From: Simmondsia chinensis
Lineage: Eukaryota; Streptophyta; Magnoliopsida; Caryophyllales; Simmondsiaceae
DNA length: 64,000 bases
Assembly: GCA_018398585.1 (NCBI GenBank)
Contig: JAGTTD010000001.1
Span: 27,411,438 to 27,475,437 of the forward strand
Direction of reading: 5' to 3'
In this document: positions 31,273 through 41,378 of the stretch, piece after piece
Layout of the letters: each line of letters begins with the position of its first letter
Position numbering within the stretch: the first letter of the stretch is position 1
The notes under the pieces: model-generated
Database searches by the model: none
The model's input: the letters and a program-made list of their open reading frames with translations, nothing else
What the model was told of the DNA's origin: nothing
Position numbers and translations under genes: made by a program

Positions 31273-32663
31273 TGTTTGCTCTAGTTTGTTTTAAGTGATG
31301 TGTGTGTGGTCACCCTAAATGTGAAAACAAAACAAACATGCAAAAGGGACTCACCGCAACTAGGGAGTGAGTCTAATTATGAATCACACATGTTTGACCT
31401 CAACCGCACACTGTTTTCGGAGAAAAGGCTGTGATATGTTGGTGTACTTGACTTCGATTATGTCATGCGCTTTGCTTGTGCTTCAATTAAGAAGACTTTG
31501 TTAAGTATTTTTGTGGATTTTACATTTTTTTTATGACAGAAAACTAAATGATATGTACCTAGCTCAAGTGGCAGTTACAGTGACGGAGCAGGGCTCACAG
31601 ACACCTTTCCTCATACACTTAAAAGTCAGACACTAGGGTGGAGACAAACCCTAGAGCTCAGCAGTCCACTTACAAGCCCGAGTCAATGAGGTTTTTAAGC
31701 CTAGCACCCTTGACTTATAATAACTTGAATGAGTTTAGGTATGACAAGATTAAGGTGGGGCAAACCATATTCAGGTCACTGGATTAGGACAAACGCAATC
31801 AAGGGACAAGCCTTGGTCGTTAAAGTCTTAATCAATGGCGTGGATCTAAGTTCACCTAACTTATCAAGGAGAGACAGTAGTGTTAAGACCAACGCAATCA
31901 AGGGACAAGGCCTTCACCATCAAAGCCTTAAACTAAAGCCTCAAATCGCAACTTGTGGATTTCTGGGAATAGATTAAAAATGGAAAGTCATACCTAAAAT
32001 CCAAGAACTGTATTAGTATAGAGGTAAATATAGTAGAGATCTACGTTACGCTAGATCTAGCTAAGTTACGCTACTTCTAAGGAACAACCACAACTATGCC
32101 GTAAAAAACTTAAATAAGTTTTGTCTTGAGTGTATTTGTACTCCTTGGGACTAAAGCAGAGTCCTTTATTTATAGAAAAGAAAAAAACAATTGCTCCTAT
32201 CTTCACGTCAACTCCACCCACTCTGGCCTCTAAGCTCTTCTTTTACGCCCATTTATTCTTCGCCAAAGTGTCTTGAGTTTTGGAGAGAAATCCTTGATGC
32301 CCATATCCAGAATTTTAGTAGAAGTTCCCTCTAGAAGGTCCACGTTCCCCTGTATTAAGCTTAAGGCCCAAGCAACTAAAATTGCTCTCCAAGTAACCTC
32401 CTCAAGCTTGGAAACTACCACTCTTGCAGCTTTCTCGGCTACCCCTCGAGCTCGTGCTTATTTCACCCTTCAGCCATCTCGAGCCTCGAGTGGCTAATAC
32501 CCTTGTCAAGTGTAATAATGTTTCCTAGAGATAGGGCTTGAGACGCTGTTACTGTAGTACCCAAAGGCCTAACCCCTCTCGAGGATAACCTAACGCAATG
32601 ACCACGTGGCACCTTAATTAAATACGGCGTTGCCCCAGCCCTGGTAAACTTAGGGAGTAAACA
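31273..32663 (-). repeat. Gypsy-A 5' LTR (Tat family)
   Basis: 1391 bp, plus-strand ends TGTTTGCTC and GAGTAAACA. Homologous to 41379-42804 and 49401-50789 in the opposite orientation. It contains two imperfect copies of CGCAATCAAGGGACAAG about 110 bp apart (31795 and 31901), also present in the other copies. Confidence 0.9.
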
Positions 32664-33232
32664 TGATCTTGATCTCATTAGATTGTAAAACCGAACATCT
32701 AATCTTATTAGATATTCTTTGTTTGGGATTATAATAAAATATTCAACAATTGAATATTTCATACCTTGGTTCAAACTCTAATCTCATTAGATTAATAATC
32801 TAAATTGTTCAACTCCTTGAATATCTAATCTCATTAGATCCGATTTAGAATTACGCTCCTTGATTGAATCATGTCTCATCTAAAATTTTGAACAATTTAA
32901 AACTTTAATGAACATTTAATCTTATTATTGAACTTTTTAACAACAATATTCATAATTGTCCTTTCCCTTATGTGAGATTCCCAATTTCGTGCTTTTCATA
33001 AGTTCACATACTCCAATTTGATCAAACCTGATATTTTTAATGACAATCATGAATGTATTCAAAGTTGGCCCCATACTAATTGTTGAGAACATATTTCAAA
33101 ATTTTTCCTAGATCAGCTTGAGAAGGCACAGCGGAAAAAAAAATTTAAAATTCTTAGTTTAAATCTAAATCTCTAACCTAATTAAATTATTTAATTAAAT
33201 CTAGATCTTACTCTAATAGTTCATAATATAGC
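32664..33232 (-). mobile_element. Copia LTR and leader fragment
   Basis: 33081-33232 (TGTTGAGAACATATTTC) resembles the outer end of the Copia-B LTR at 27950, and 33067-33080 reads as a decayed tRNA-Met primer site on the minus strand. To its left, 32664-33066 would be leader; it has no gene but carries four copies of a palindromic word. The LTR is cut by Gypsy-C at 33233 and does not resume after it. Confidence 0.6.
32673..32839. repeat. Four palindromic TCTAATCT(C/T)ATTAGA words
   Basis: ATCTAATCTTATTAGAT at 32697-32713, related copies at 32777-32791 and 32823-32839, and a half copy at 32673. Each is an almost perfect inverted repeat of 7-8 bp arms. Confidence 0.7.
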
Positions 33233-34185
33233 TGTTTACACCCTAATTTTAACATGGCTGGGAAAATGGCATTTCTGGGTCAAGTGCCAGGTGCTCATCA
33301 CATGACATTCCCCTCGAGGGAGTCAAGCCTTTAGGTACTATAGTAACGGCGTCTCAAGCCCAGTTCCTGGAAAACATTATTACCCCTGACAAGGGTATCA
33401 GCCACTCGAGGCTCGAGATGGCTGAAGGATGAAATAAGATCAAGCTCGAGGGGTTCCCAGGAAAGCTACAAGAACGATAGTTTCTAAGCTTAAGGAAGTT
33501 ACTTGGAGCACACTTTCAGTTGCTTGGGCCTTAAGCTTAATTCAAGGGAATGTGGAGCTTCTAAATGGAACTTCTACTAAAATTCCGAACGTGGGCATCA
33601 TGGATTTCCCTCCAAGACACGTTGGTGAAGAATAAGCGCGTGAAGAAGAAGAGCTTAGTGGCCTGACGTGGGTGAAGTAACCATGAAATTAGGAGCAGCC
33701 GTTATTTTCTTTTTCAATAAATAAAGGTCTCTGCATCTGTCCACAGTAGTACACATAAACTTAAGACAAAACTTCTTCAAGTTTTTACAGGATGCTCGTG
33801 CTCTTTTTCATAAGAGTGGCGTAACTTTGCTATGCATAGTTAACATAGATTGTTGTTGTACTTATCTTCATAGTAATACAGTTCTCAGGCTTCAGGTATG
33901 ACTTTGTAGTTTCAATATGTTCCCACAAAATCAACAAGTTGAGATTTGAGGCCTTAGGGTAAGGCTTTGACAGCCAAGGCTTGCTCCCTTGATTGTGTTG
34001 GTCTTAACACTACTGTCACGATAAGTCAGTTAAACTTATGTTCGTGCCATTGATCAGGGCTTTGACGGCCAAGGCTTGTCCCTTGATTGCAATGGTCCTA
34101 ATCCAATGACCTGAATACGGTTTGCTCCTCCTTAATCTTGTCAGACCTAAAAGTCATTCAAGTTATTATTCAAGGGTGCCAGGCT
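33233..34185 (+). repeat. Gypsy-C 5' LTR, truncated at 3' end
   Basis: Starts TGTTTACACCCTA and matches 41379-42380. It ends at GTGCCAGGCT (34176-34185), where it is fused to gag-protease linker sequence. The missing part is about 425 bp of LTR plus everything to the end of gag. Confidence 0.9.
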
Positions 34186-35285
34186 GTGATGGAGTCTCGA
34201 AATTCAGAGGTTAATCATAGTAAACAGCCTTAAGATTCAGATATGCCAACTAGTGACGTTCCGCAACAACTGGGAGAGGATACATCCATGGTCAATAAGC
34301 GTGAGAAGGAGGTAGAAATTCAATTCAAGACATTGCATGGAAAGGTTGACGTTATAATTGCCCTCCCCCTTCCCCTGGAATTCATGGCAGTTGATACCCA
34401 AGAAGGTCTCAAGGGTGATGTGATACCATCAGATGAGGTGCCTCAAGTCGAGCTCGTGGGTAAGCTAGCAGCCTCTAAAGGAACACTTGACCCTTTATAT
34501 TTTATAGTTAATGCTACAACATCTAAATTGTCCGATAATCATCTTATATAATAAAAATGATGTTTGATGATCAAAGTCTTGCTTTCATATATGTTGGGGG
34601 TCATTGGTAAGTCTCGAGAAGACTTAATCACTTCAGATGCGGCTGATCTATGGCTTTTCTGGAGCTACCACCAAATTTGAAGGAGTTATCCCCATTGATT
34701 TAACTATTGGCGGCTTAAGCAAGCTAAAAACTTTCTTCTTGGTAGAAACCACCTCGAGCTACAATGCTTTGCTTGGTAGGGATTGGCTTCATGCCAATTA
34801 TTGTATACCGTCCTCACTTCACCAATTATTAATCTTTTGGAACCATGACAATGATGAGGTTGTTTTGGTAGATAATAGGGCATTCATGTCTTGCTCCAAC
34901 TATGTTGAGGTGAAATTCGATGAAGATGACGTGGGAGCCCTCGACGTTAAGAGGGCCACTTTATAATCAGCCCAACAACAAGACATGATACCCATCCTTC
35001 ACATTCCACTAACTAAAGCTAAGGTTGGTCAAGCAGATGTTAAGTCTAAAGATTCTGACTTTTAGGGACTTATGAGGGCCCTTCTTGTCCAAGAGGACTC
35101 CCAAAGCACTCCAAAGTCTTAATACAGAGGCACTTAGATTCCCAATAATGGCCCAAGAGGCCATTTTCTCAGCATTAGCAAGGTTCATGGCTTGGTGTGC
35201 TGAGGATCAGCTTTGGGCTGGGCAACCAGTCCATAGTTTTCAAGTCCTTTCAGTGCAAGAAAAGGAATCTGAGCTCTCTGATATA
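34186..35285 (+). pseudogene. Gypsy-C protease region with active site deleted
   Basis: 34243-34551 holds the linker before protease (DVPQQLGEDTSMVNKREKE, LPLEFMAVDTQEGLKGDVIP). At about 34575 some 110 bp are missing compared with Gypsy-B 54651-54762, and the missing part encodes VLVDNSASINTLP, the active-site loop. Homology resumes with GFSGATTKFEGVIPIDLTIG and ALLGRDWLHANYCIP (34637-34966), the C-terminal retropepsin part. 34967-35285 is the linker to reverse transcriptase with several stops, ending LSDIRAAPG, after which the whole reverse transcriptase is absent. Confidence 0.85.
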
Positions 35286-35700
35286 AGAGCAGCACCAGGT
35301 CTTTTCTCCGCTGCTAAAGCTTAAGTATGAGAAGAACTTCAAGTGGTAGGTGCCACACCAAGCAGCATTCGAGGCCATCAAGGATTACTTGATTAGGCCG
35401 CCAGTACTAATTCCACTAAAGCAGGGCAACCCTTTGAAGAAATATGTCTCTGCTTTAAAGGAATTTATTGGTTGTTTGCTCGTACAGGACAATGAGCAAG
35501 GTTTTGAACAGGTTGTGTTCTACCTTAGCCATTCCCTAAATGAATGTGAAATAAAGTATTCCTCGATTGAAAAACTATATCTATCTCTATTATATGCATC
35601 AACATAATTAAGACATTACCTCTTGGCGTTTACTATATATGTGGTAGCCCGGACAGATGTTCTTTAAATATATAGATAGACCATGTTTTAGAGAAAGGTT
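35286..35700 (+). pseudogene. Gypsy-C first RNase H (gypsy type)
   Basis: Begins abruptly after the reverse transcriptase deletion. PHQAAFEAIKDYLIRPPVLI and LLVQDNEQGFEQVVFYLSHS followed by KYSSIEKLYLSLLYA correspond to the connection/RNase H region directly after reverse transcriptase in Gypsy-B (57900-58270). The Glu of SSIEK is kept; the first catalytic Asp region reads KKYVSALKEFIGC, where D-A-S is expected, so the enzyme would be inactive. A stop follows at 35608. Confidence 0.75.
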
Positions 35701-35842
35701 AAACAAGTGGAGTGTAGCTCTACTCTAATTTGAGTTGGTCTATGTGTCACAAAAGTAACACAAGGGGCAAGCCCTAGCAGACTTTTTAGCTGACCATCCA
35801 AACATCTAGACTAGCTTAGACAGTGAGCCAGAATAACTTCTA

Positions 35843-36230
35843 GTGGTAGAACTACTTCCTTGGAAATTGTTCTTCGACAGATCAAGGACCAATTCTAGTG
35901 CTGGAGTGGGAATTGTGATGGAATTCCCCGAGGGAATCATCACGAAATTGGCTGTCATCTTAGTGGGTAGATGCTCCAATAACATGGCTGAGTATAAGGC
36001 TATAATAATTGGCCTTCAAACTCTTCTAGGAATGCAAGTCCTTAATGTCCTTATCAAGGGGGATTCACAATTGGTAATTTTCCAAGTAAATGGGGAGCTC
36101 CAGTGTCTCAGTGATACCTCAAATCAATATCTGTCAATTGTAGGCAAGCTGTTGAGTAAATTCGAAGAGGTACAGTTCGAGCACATCCCCAGGGAACAAA
36201 TTACCTAACACTTGGTGTGAAGAGACTATA
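35843..36230 (+). pseudogene. Gypsy-C second RNase H (archaeal-type, Tat hallmark)
   Basis: A separate RNase H after the normal one, known from the Tat lineage of plant gypsy elements. WKLFFDRSRTNSSAGVGIVM has the first catalytic Asp, RCSNNMAEYKAIIIGLQTLL the Glu, and VLIKGDSQLVIFQVNGELQ the second Asp, all spaced as in archaeal and bacterial RNase HI. The tail FEHIPREQI ends in a stop (36209) before the last acidic position. 121 codons are open, which is nearly the whole domain, so it is one of the best-conserved pieces in the window. In Gypsy-B the Glu-containing part of the same domain is deleted. Confidence 0.85.
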
Positions 36231-36499
36231 ATCATTAAGACTAAGGTTTTGGATCATGAGATCAAGTATGGTGAGTCCTTCGAGGGTGCGCCAAATGAAT
36301 GTTTGGAGTACTTTGAGGCACATCAACTGTCATAAGTCAAGAAGGGGACTGAAGGAAGCCTTTGATGGATTACTTCTAATTACAGTAAGGACAGAAAGAT
36401 GAAAATGAAAGCTCACATATTCCACTTACGTGGTGAGTCTAAAGAATTATACAAAAGGGATGCTAGTAGAGCACTTCTTAAGTGCCTTGGCTTGGATTA

Positions 36500-37660
36500 A
36501 GCAATACTAATAATGGTAGGAGCCCATGAGGGTATCTGTAGATCCCATCTAGCTGGCAATAAAATGCATTGACTCATCAGGCATTATGGCTAGTATTGGC
36601 CATCCATGAAGCAAGATTGCATTAAATATGTCAAAGGATGTAGAGCATGCCAAAGGCATGGGCATGTCCCTAAAGTCCCCGCCATTGATACGCATGCCAT
36701 TGTCAAACCTTGGCCATTTAGAGGCTGGGCAATGGATATAATAGGAGAAATTAATCCTTCATCCAACAAACAACACTCTTACATCCATGTGGCAATTGAT
36801 TACTTCACCAAATGGGTGGAGGCTAAACCATATCGGAATATCAATCAGCATGATGTGATTGATTTTATTAAGGAATATATCCTCTCTAGGCTTGATATTT
36901 CCGACACTATCATGGTGGACCAAGTTAAAGTCTTTAATAGAGTAGAGACAAAGGAGTTTTCCAAGAGCTTCAATATAGAAATCTTGAACACAACACCTTA
37001 TTTTGCTCAAGCTAATGGCTAGACGAAATCAACTAAGAAGATTCTAAAAGCCAACATTGAGGGCAATCCCAGAAGGTGGCATCCATTTCTACTAGATGCC
37101 GTGTGGGCTTACAGAACCTCTAAAAGTGATGTCACCAGGACAACTCCTTTTCATTTGACATATGGCCATGATGTACTACCTTTAGAGGTAATAATTCAAT
37201 CGATTAGATAAGCTCATCAAGGGAAATTCTCTAAACTTGAGTATGAGCAGTCAATGATGGATGAGCTCACCAACCTAGACCAAGCGAGGCTTGATGCTTT
37301 GCATAGGTTGAAGACTCAGAAGCAAAGAGTTGCCAGAGCCTACAACAAAAGGGTAAAACTTAGGTCTTTTGACCTGGGCGATTTGGTCTAGAAGGTGATC
37401 TTGCCTATTGGTCAAAAAGACCGTGTCTTTAGCAAGTGGTCCCCAAATTGGGAAGGCCCATCTCAAGTCATTGAAGTATTTGAGGGAAATGCTTATTGAC
37501 TTCAAGACATAGATAGGAGAACTCATCCAAGGGCCATCAATAGAAAGTTCCTGAAGAAATATGTGCCATCCATCTGGGATTCTAACAAGGAATTCCTTAA
37601 GTTTGGATTTCCAGAGTTGTTGGCTCGGTTTCAATATCAATGCCTGGAGGATCAATCTCA
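36500..37660 (+). pseudogene. Gypsy-C integrase
   Basis: Zinc-binding N-terminus ends in CIKYVKGCRACQRHGH (36620-36665). The core has GWAMDIIGEINP with the first Asp, DYFTKWVEAKPY, and MVDQVKVFNRVETKEFSKSF with the second Asp. The third acidic residue should lie in NGQAExTNK; here the sequence is NG, stop, TKSTKK, so Gln is a stop and Glu is Lys. The C-terminal part (WAYRTSKSDVTRTTPFHLTY, LPLEVIIQS, RVKLRSFDLGDLV) continues to about 37660 with three stops. 36231-36499 is the spacer between RNase H and integrase. Confidence 0.85.
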
Positions 37661-39176
37661 AGATTCGTAATAAAATAAATGACAGAGGAACCATTAAACT
37701 GAGAGATGTATTAAATGAATGCAATGCTTATTTTGTTAAGGTTTCGAGGTTACATGGCATACAAATATTACAAGTGAGTAGCTTATGAAAGCCAAAGTCT
37801 TTTTACAAAGACAAAATTAAATGATTCTAGTCCTAATCCTCACTAAGGACTCCTTGATTGAGGATAACTGGTTGGTGGCATCATTTAGCACGAGATCTAA
37901 GGAGAGAGCTTCTTCATGAGTAGCTTGACTCTTTCTTCAAGCCTCTGTGAGGGCTTCTTCTAGGCTACCTACCACTGAACCTTGAGAGGTTTGTTGTTCC
38001 CTCAAGGAAACCAGCTTCTCTTTGGGGTGCAGTAATCTTTTTCTAAGCTATGAATCTCATTCTCCAAGCCCCTAATTCCTTATGCTCATTGATCTTGAGT
38101 TCTTTTTTCTGTTGGAGCTCTTCAAGCAAGGGCTACATGCCTCATAGGCCAGCTGAACACCCTAAGGCCCTATTGGCATCTTGGCACTGTCGTTTTCTCT
38201 AATGGAGGGCTGGAACTTCTTGAATCTTTTGAAGTACCTCTTGAAGGACTTTGAGCTCCTTGCCAATGATAGTGGCCATCCTTTGATCTTTCTATAAAGC
38301 TCTCAGGTGGCGCATGACTTCTTTAAAAATAGCTCCCTCTACCAGGGTCAAAACAGTGAAGTGTGTGATTTCCCTTAACCTTTGAAGCATGGGGGACTCC
38401 TGGTCCAGCTGTTCAAAGGCTAGTCTTCCACTTGCCTCAAATTTCTCCAATGAAAAAGCCACCTCCTTTAGTCTTGATGTAGGGGCAGCCCTAAGAGGAG
38501 TGATCTGGAGAAGGATCAACAAAATTAGTCAAGGCTTTGACTTTGGAAAGACAGCTAAAGTTCAAAAAGAAGTTCCTTTACCTTTAAGGCCTCTCTCTAG
38601 GGTATGAAAGGTGCTGATGTTGGAAGTAGTTCCGGTGGAGTTGCTGGTGAGGTCCCTACCATTGGAGTTTCTGTAGCCAGTGTGGTTATTACTGGATTCC
38701 CCAAAGGAAATTCATGAGTGTTGACACTTGCATGTTAGGATTAAAATATGGTTCAAGAAATCAAGAATGCAAAGGTCTGATAAATCTATTCCTTCAGGGG
38801 ATTCCTCCATAGAGACTAGTGCTCCTGCGAGACAGAATGAAGCCTAACCAAGGCCTTGAAACAAGGTGGGTAGACGAGTTGCTTCTCTAGAAGGAAGACT
38901 AAAGATTGGCTCCATTACCGAGGTAGCCAAATCTCCGATGTCTTCAGCACTTGAGCTTATTATCTACGTCTCTTGAGGGGGCTCTGAGAAATCCTCTTGA
39001 GATGGAGAATTTGGGATCTCCACAATGTAAGGAGTAGGCTCTTCCTGTGGCTAGTAATGGCCATGTTAGGAGCTGCTTTAATAAAGTAACTAAAAACACC
39101 AGTTAAGAAAGACTAATACCTCAACAACAAGGAGCCAGGTCCTTCTTTTCCTTCTCACTAATTGAGAGATGGGTAA

Positions 39177-39212
39177 TTCTTCTTCTTCTTCTTCTTCTTC
39201 TTCTTCTTCTTC
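39177..39212. repeat. (TTC)12 microsatellite, Glu run of antisense ORF
   Basis: Twelve TTC units. Read on the minus strand they give a poly-Glu stretch in frame with the antisense ORF. Gypsy-B has (TTC)14 at the same place (61845-61886). Confidence 0.9.
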
Positions 39213-40069
39213 TGCTAATACTACTACTACTACTATTGCTGAAGGAAGTGCTAGAGGAGCATCATCCTTCTTCGACTTTCTAGAGCGGTCAACTCTAAGG
39301 GTTGAGGAAGCACCTGGGGGCAATTCCTCAAGAAGCATTTGAGTGAAGCTTCTTGTCCTGGCACCTTTGGGGGTTACCTGGAAAACTGCTTTAGAAATAA
39401 AAATACAAGGGTCAAGTCTTATTACAACCACTAGTAAATAGAAGCATGATTCAAGAATGGTGAAACTTCCTGATTGCGTCTTTTGTGAGGTAGGCCTGGG
39501 AAGAACTGGCTGGCTTCTCTTGAAGCTAGGGCATGCAACCTCAAGGGAAAGCGTAAAATGCTGCCTGGCACCTCTGGCCTCCAAGGAGGACCAATAGGCT
39601 TGATACCAAGCTTAAAAACGTGGTGTGGCACTTGGGGATACCTACAAGCCACTGGATACTCAAAAAGAGACTTGATCTCTTTATTCAAGGCATGAAGCTC
39701 TGGGAGTTGATCAAGCTAAAGGGAAATCCACCTAGCCCACTAGAGGTTCTTGCTCCTTAGGTTGGGAAAAGGAACTTCCTAAACCATACCAAATTACCTG
39801 CCAAACAACTCAGGCCTGTAGGTCTCCACACTGGGATGAGTCTGTTGGTAAAAGAACAAATCTTGGGGGCACATAATTTCTTACTAGGTTGGAAATTGAT
39901 ATCTTCTAAGACATCATCATGGAGGTCTAGTTTCCTGAACCACTCAGGACCAAGATTCCTCCTCTTGAAAGGAGTCCATTAGGGCCCCCGCCTCCCTCGA
40001 GGGGACAATAGAGTCTCAAGGCATCGGTCAAATGACAATCCTAGAACTTTACAGCGAGCAAAATAAGAA

Positions 40070-40088
40070 CCCCCCCCCCCCCCCCCCC
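40070..40088. repeat. Poly-C homopolymer, 19 C
   Basis: Inside the antisense PMD-like ORF. The Gypsy-B equivalent (about 62744) reads ATGCCCTCACCTGTGG, with no long run. Confidence 0.95.
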
Positions 40089-41362
40089 TCTCTCCTGTGG
40101 GAGCGTAGGGGCCTCTGGGGCATAACTCAGAAATATAGGCTTGGGCCCATAATTGGACCAGCCATAAGGGACCACCTACTGGAGCACCATAGTTCTTAGC
40201 TATAATTTCTCTGGGACAGCCATACACTTGAGCCAAAAACAATGGACCCAAGGATAAAGGGCCACTACTGAAAGCAAGATCGATGGCCATGGTCTTGAGG
40301 AGATTAAGAATTGAGTTAGACGAATTGGCAAAGAAAAACTTGTTCAACCAAAACAAGTAGAAGCATACCTTTTCTTCTCTAACTTCGGTTACAAACATTT
40401 TGACAAAAGACTCATACCCTCTAGGCAAGTCAAGTAACAAAGAGAGTGGAGGCGAAGGCTTCAGCCTCTAAAGAAACGAAAGAATAAAGGGGCAACTCTT
40501 CTCCCCTAGGTGAAAGACCCGTTAGGGCCGCTATGTCCCCTAAATTGATTCCTAAGAACCTCTTAAGAAGGGGAAAAAATGTTATTATAGGTATTCCAAC
40601 AACAGGTTAGTGCTATTACAACTAGAAAATCATACCTGAGGGCAATGGTTGAAAACTTGATGGCTTCGTGGATGCGAAGTTGCTTCCATTTTTTTCCATA
40701 AGTCACCATCACCCCATCTACCCATTCACGATATCTTTGGTAAAGAATGTCCATCCTTTAAAAGGTGCTACTTCCCTACAGATGCATCTGCCTCCCCAAG
40801 AATAGCTTGGAGATGCTATATGAAAAAGAGGAGATTCATCAGTGTCAAGGAATAGTCCATCCAAACTTAGTACATCATGAGATGGGGCAAAGATTGGTCC
40901 TAGGGCACAAGAAGGCAATGAAGAATCTTCTTCAGATGGCTAGGAGAGGTCCTCTATGAGGGTGTTGGGATCAATTGAATTCTGAAGCACGTCAAAGATA
41001 ACTTAGTGATCAGATTGAAGAAACCGAGTCAGTTGAAAATAAGACTATCCGCTTGAGGAGGAGGAACAACCACGGCATTTGAGAGTCATGCCATTCTCAT
41101 ATTGAAGGGAAACAGAAGATTGAAGAGCAGATTGAGTTGGGGAATTTAGGGATTCAAGAACGAAGGCAAGAGATTACAAATGCGCTTGATGCGAAGAGAG
41201 AACGGAGCAGAAAGTGAAAAGTTCAAAACCTAACCGTCTTAATTATAGAGACGAGAGAAGGAAGAGCAAGTGAAGTACAGTGTTCTCTAGAGCTCCCTCT
41301 AGCCGTTAACGGGCAAATTAGGCAGACTTCTTTACCCGTTGTATATTTGAATTCACCAATGG

Positions 41363-41376
41363 CTAAAAGGGGGACA
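41363..41376 (+). other. Gypsy-C polypurine tract
   Basis: CTAAAAGGGGGACA immediately precedes the 3' LTR start TGTTTACACC. Confidence 0.8.
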
Positions 41377-41378
41377 TT

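Larger units (their letters stand above)
6566..32663 (-). mobile_element. Gypsy-A, old Tat-like gypsy element split by Copia-B
   Basis: Minus-strand element with its 5' LTR at 31273-32663, primer region, gag (31262-29959 and 9835 to about 7320) and protease (to about 6566). Reverse transcriptase, RNases H, integrase and the 3' LTR are missing: homology to Gypsy-B and Gypsy-C stops at about 6566. Copia-B is inserted in gag at 9836-29958. Gag, protease and LTR are clearly related to Gypsy-B and Gypsy-C, which have the dual RNase H of the Tat lineage; that is the basis of the lineage call. Confidence 0.85.
37825..41090 (-). pseudogene. Antisense ORF of Gypsy-C, plant mobile domain-like
   Basis: Read against the element, between integrase and the 3' LTR. 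Pieces in order from the right: LSLDGLFLDTDESPLFHIAS and WTFFTKDI (40918-40730), RYREWVDGVMVTYGKKWKQL and RIHEAIKFSTIAL (40735-40620), LGINLGDIAALTGLSPRGEE (about 40550-40490), VCFYLFWLNKFFFANSSNS and LSLGPLFLAQVYGCPREIIA then GGPLWLVQLWAQAYISELCP (40440-40100). These blocks resemble the plant mobile domain (aminotransferase-like, MAIN/MAIL-related), known as an antisense ORF in Tat elements. The C-terminal half has a Glu run (39212-39177) and coiled-coil-like stretches (KEVAFSLEKFEASGRLAFEQ; LVSLREQQTSQGSVVGSLEE) to about 37830. Frameshifts, stops and a poly-C tract break it. Its role in the element is unknown. Confidence 0.7.
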
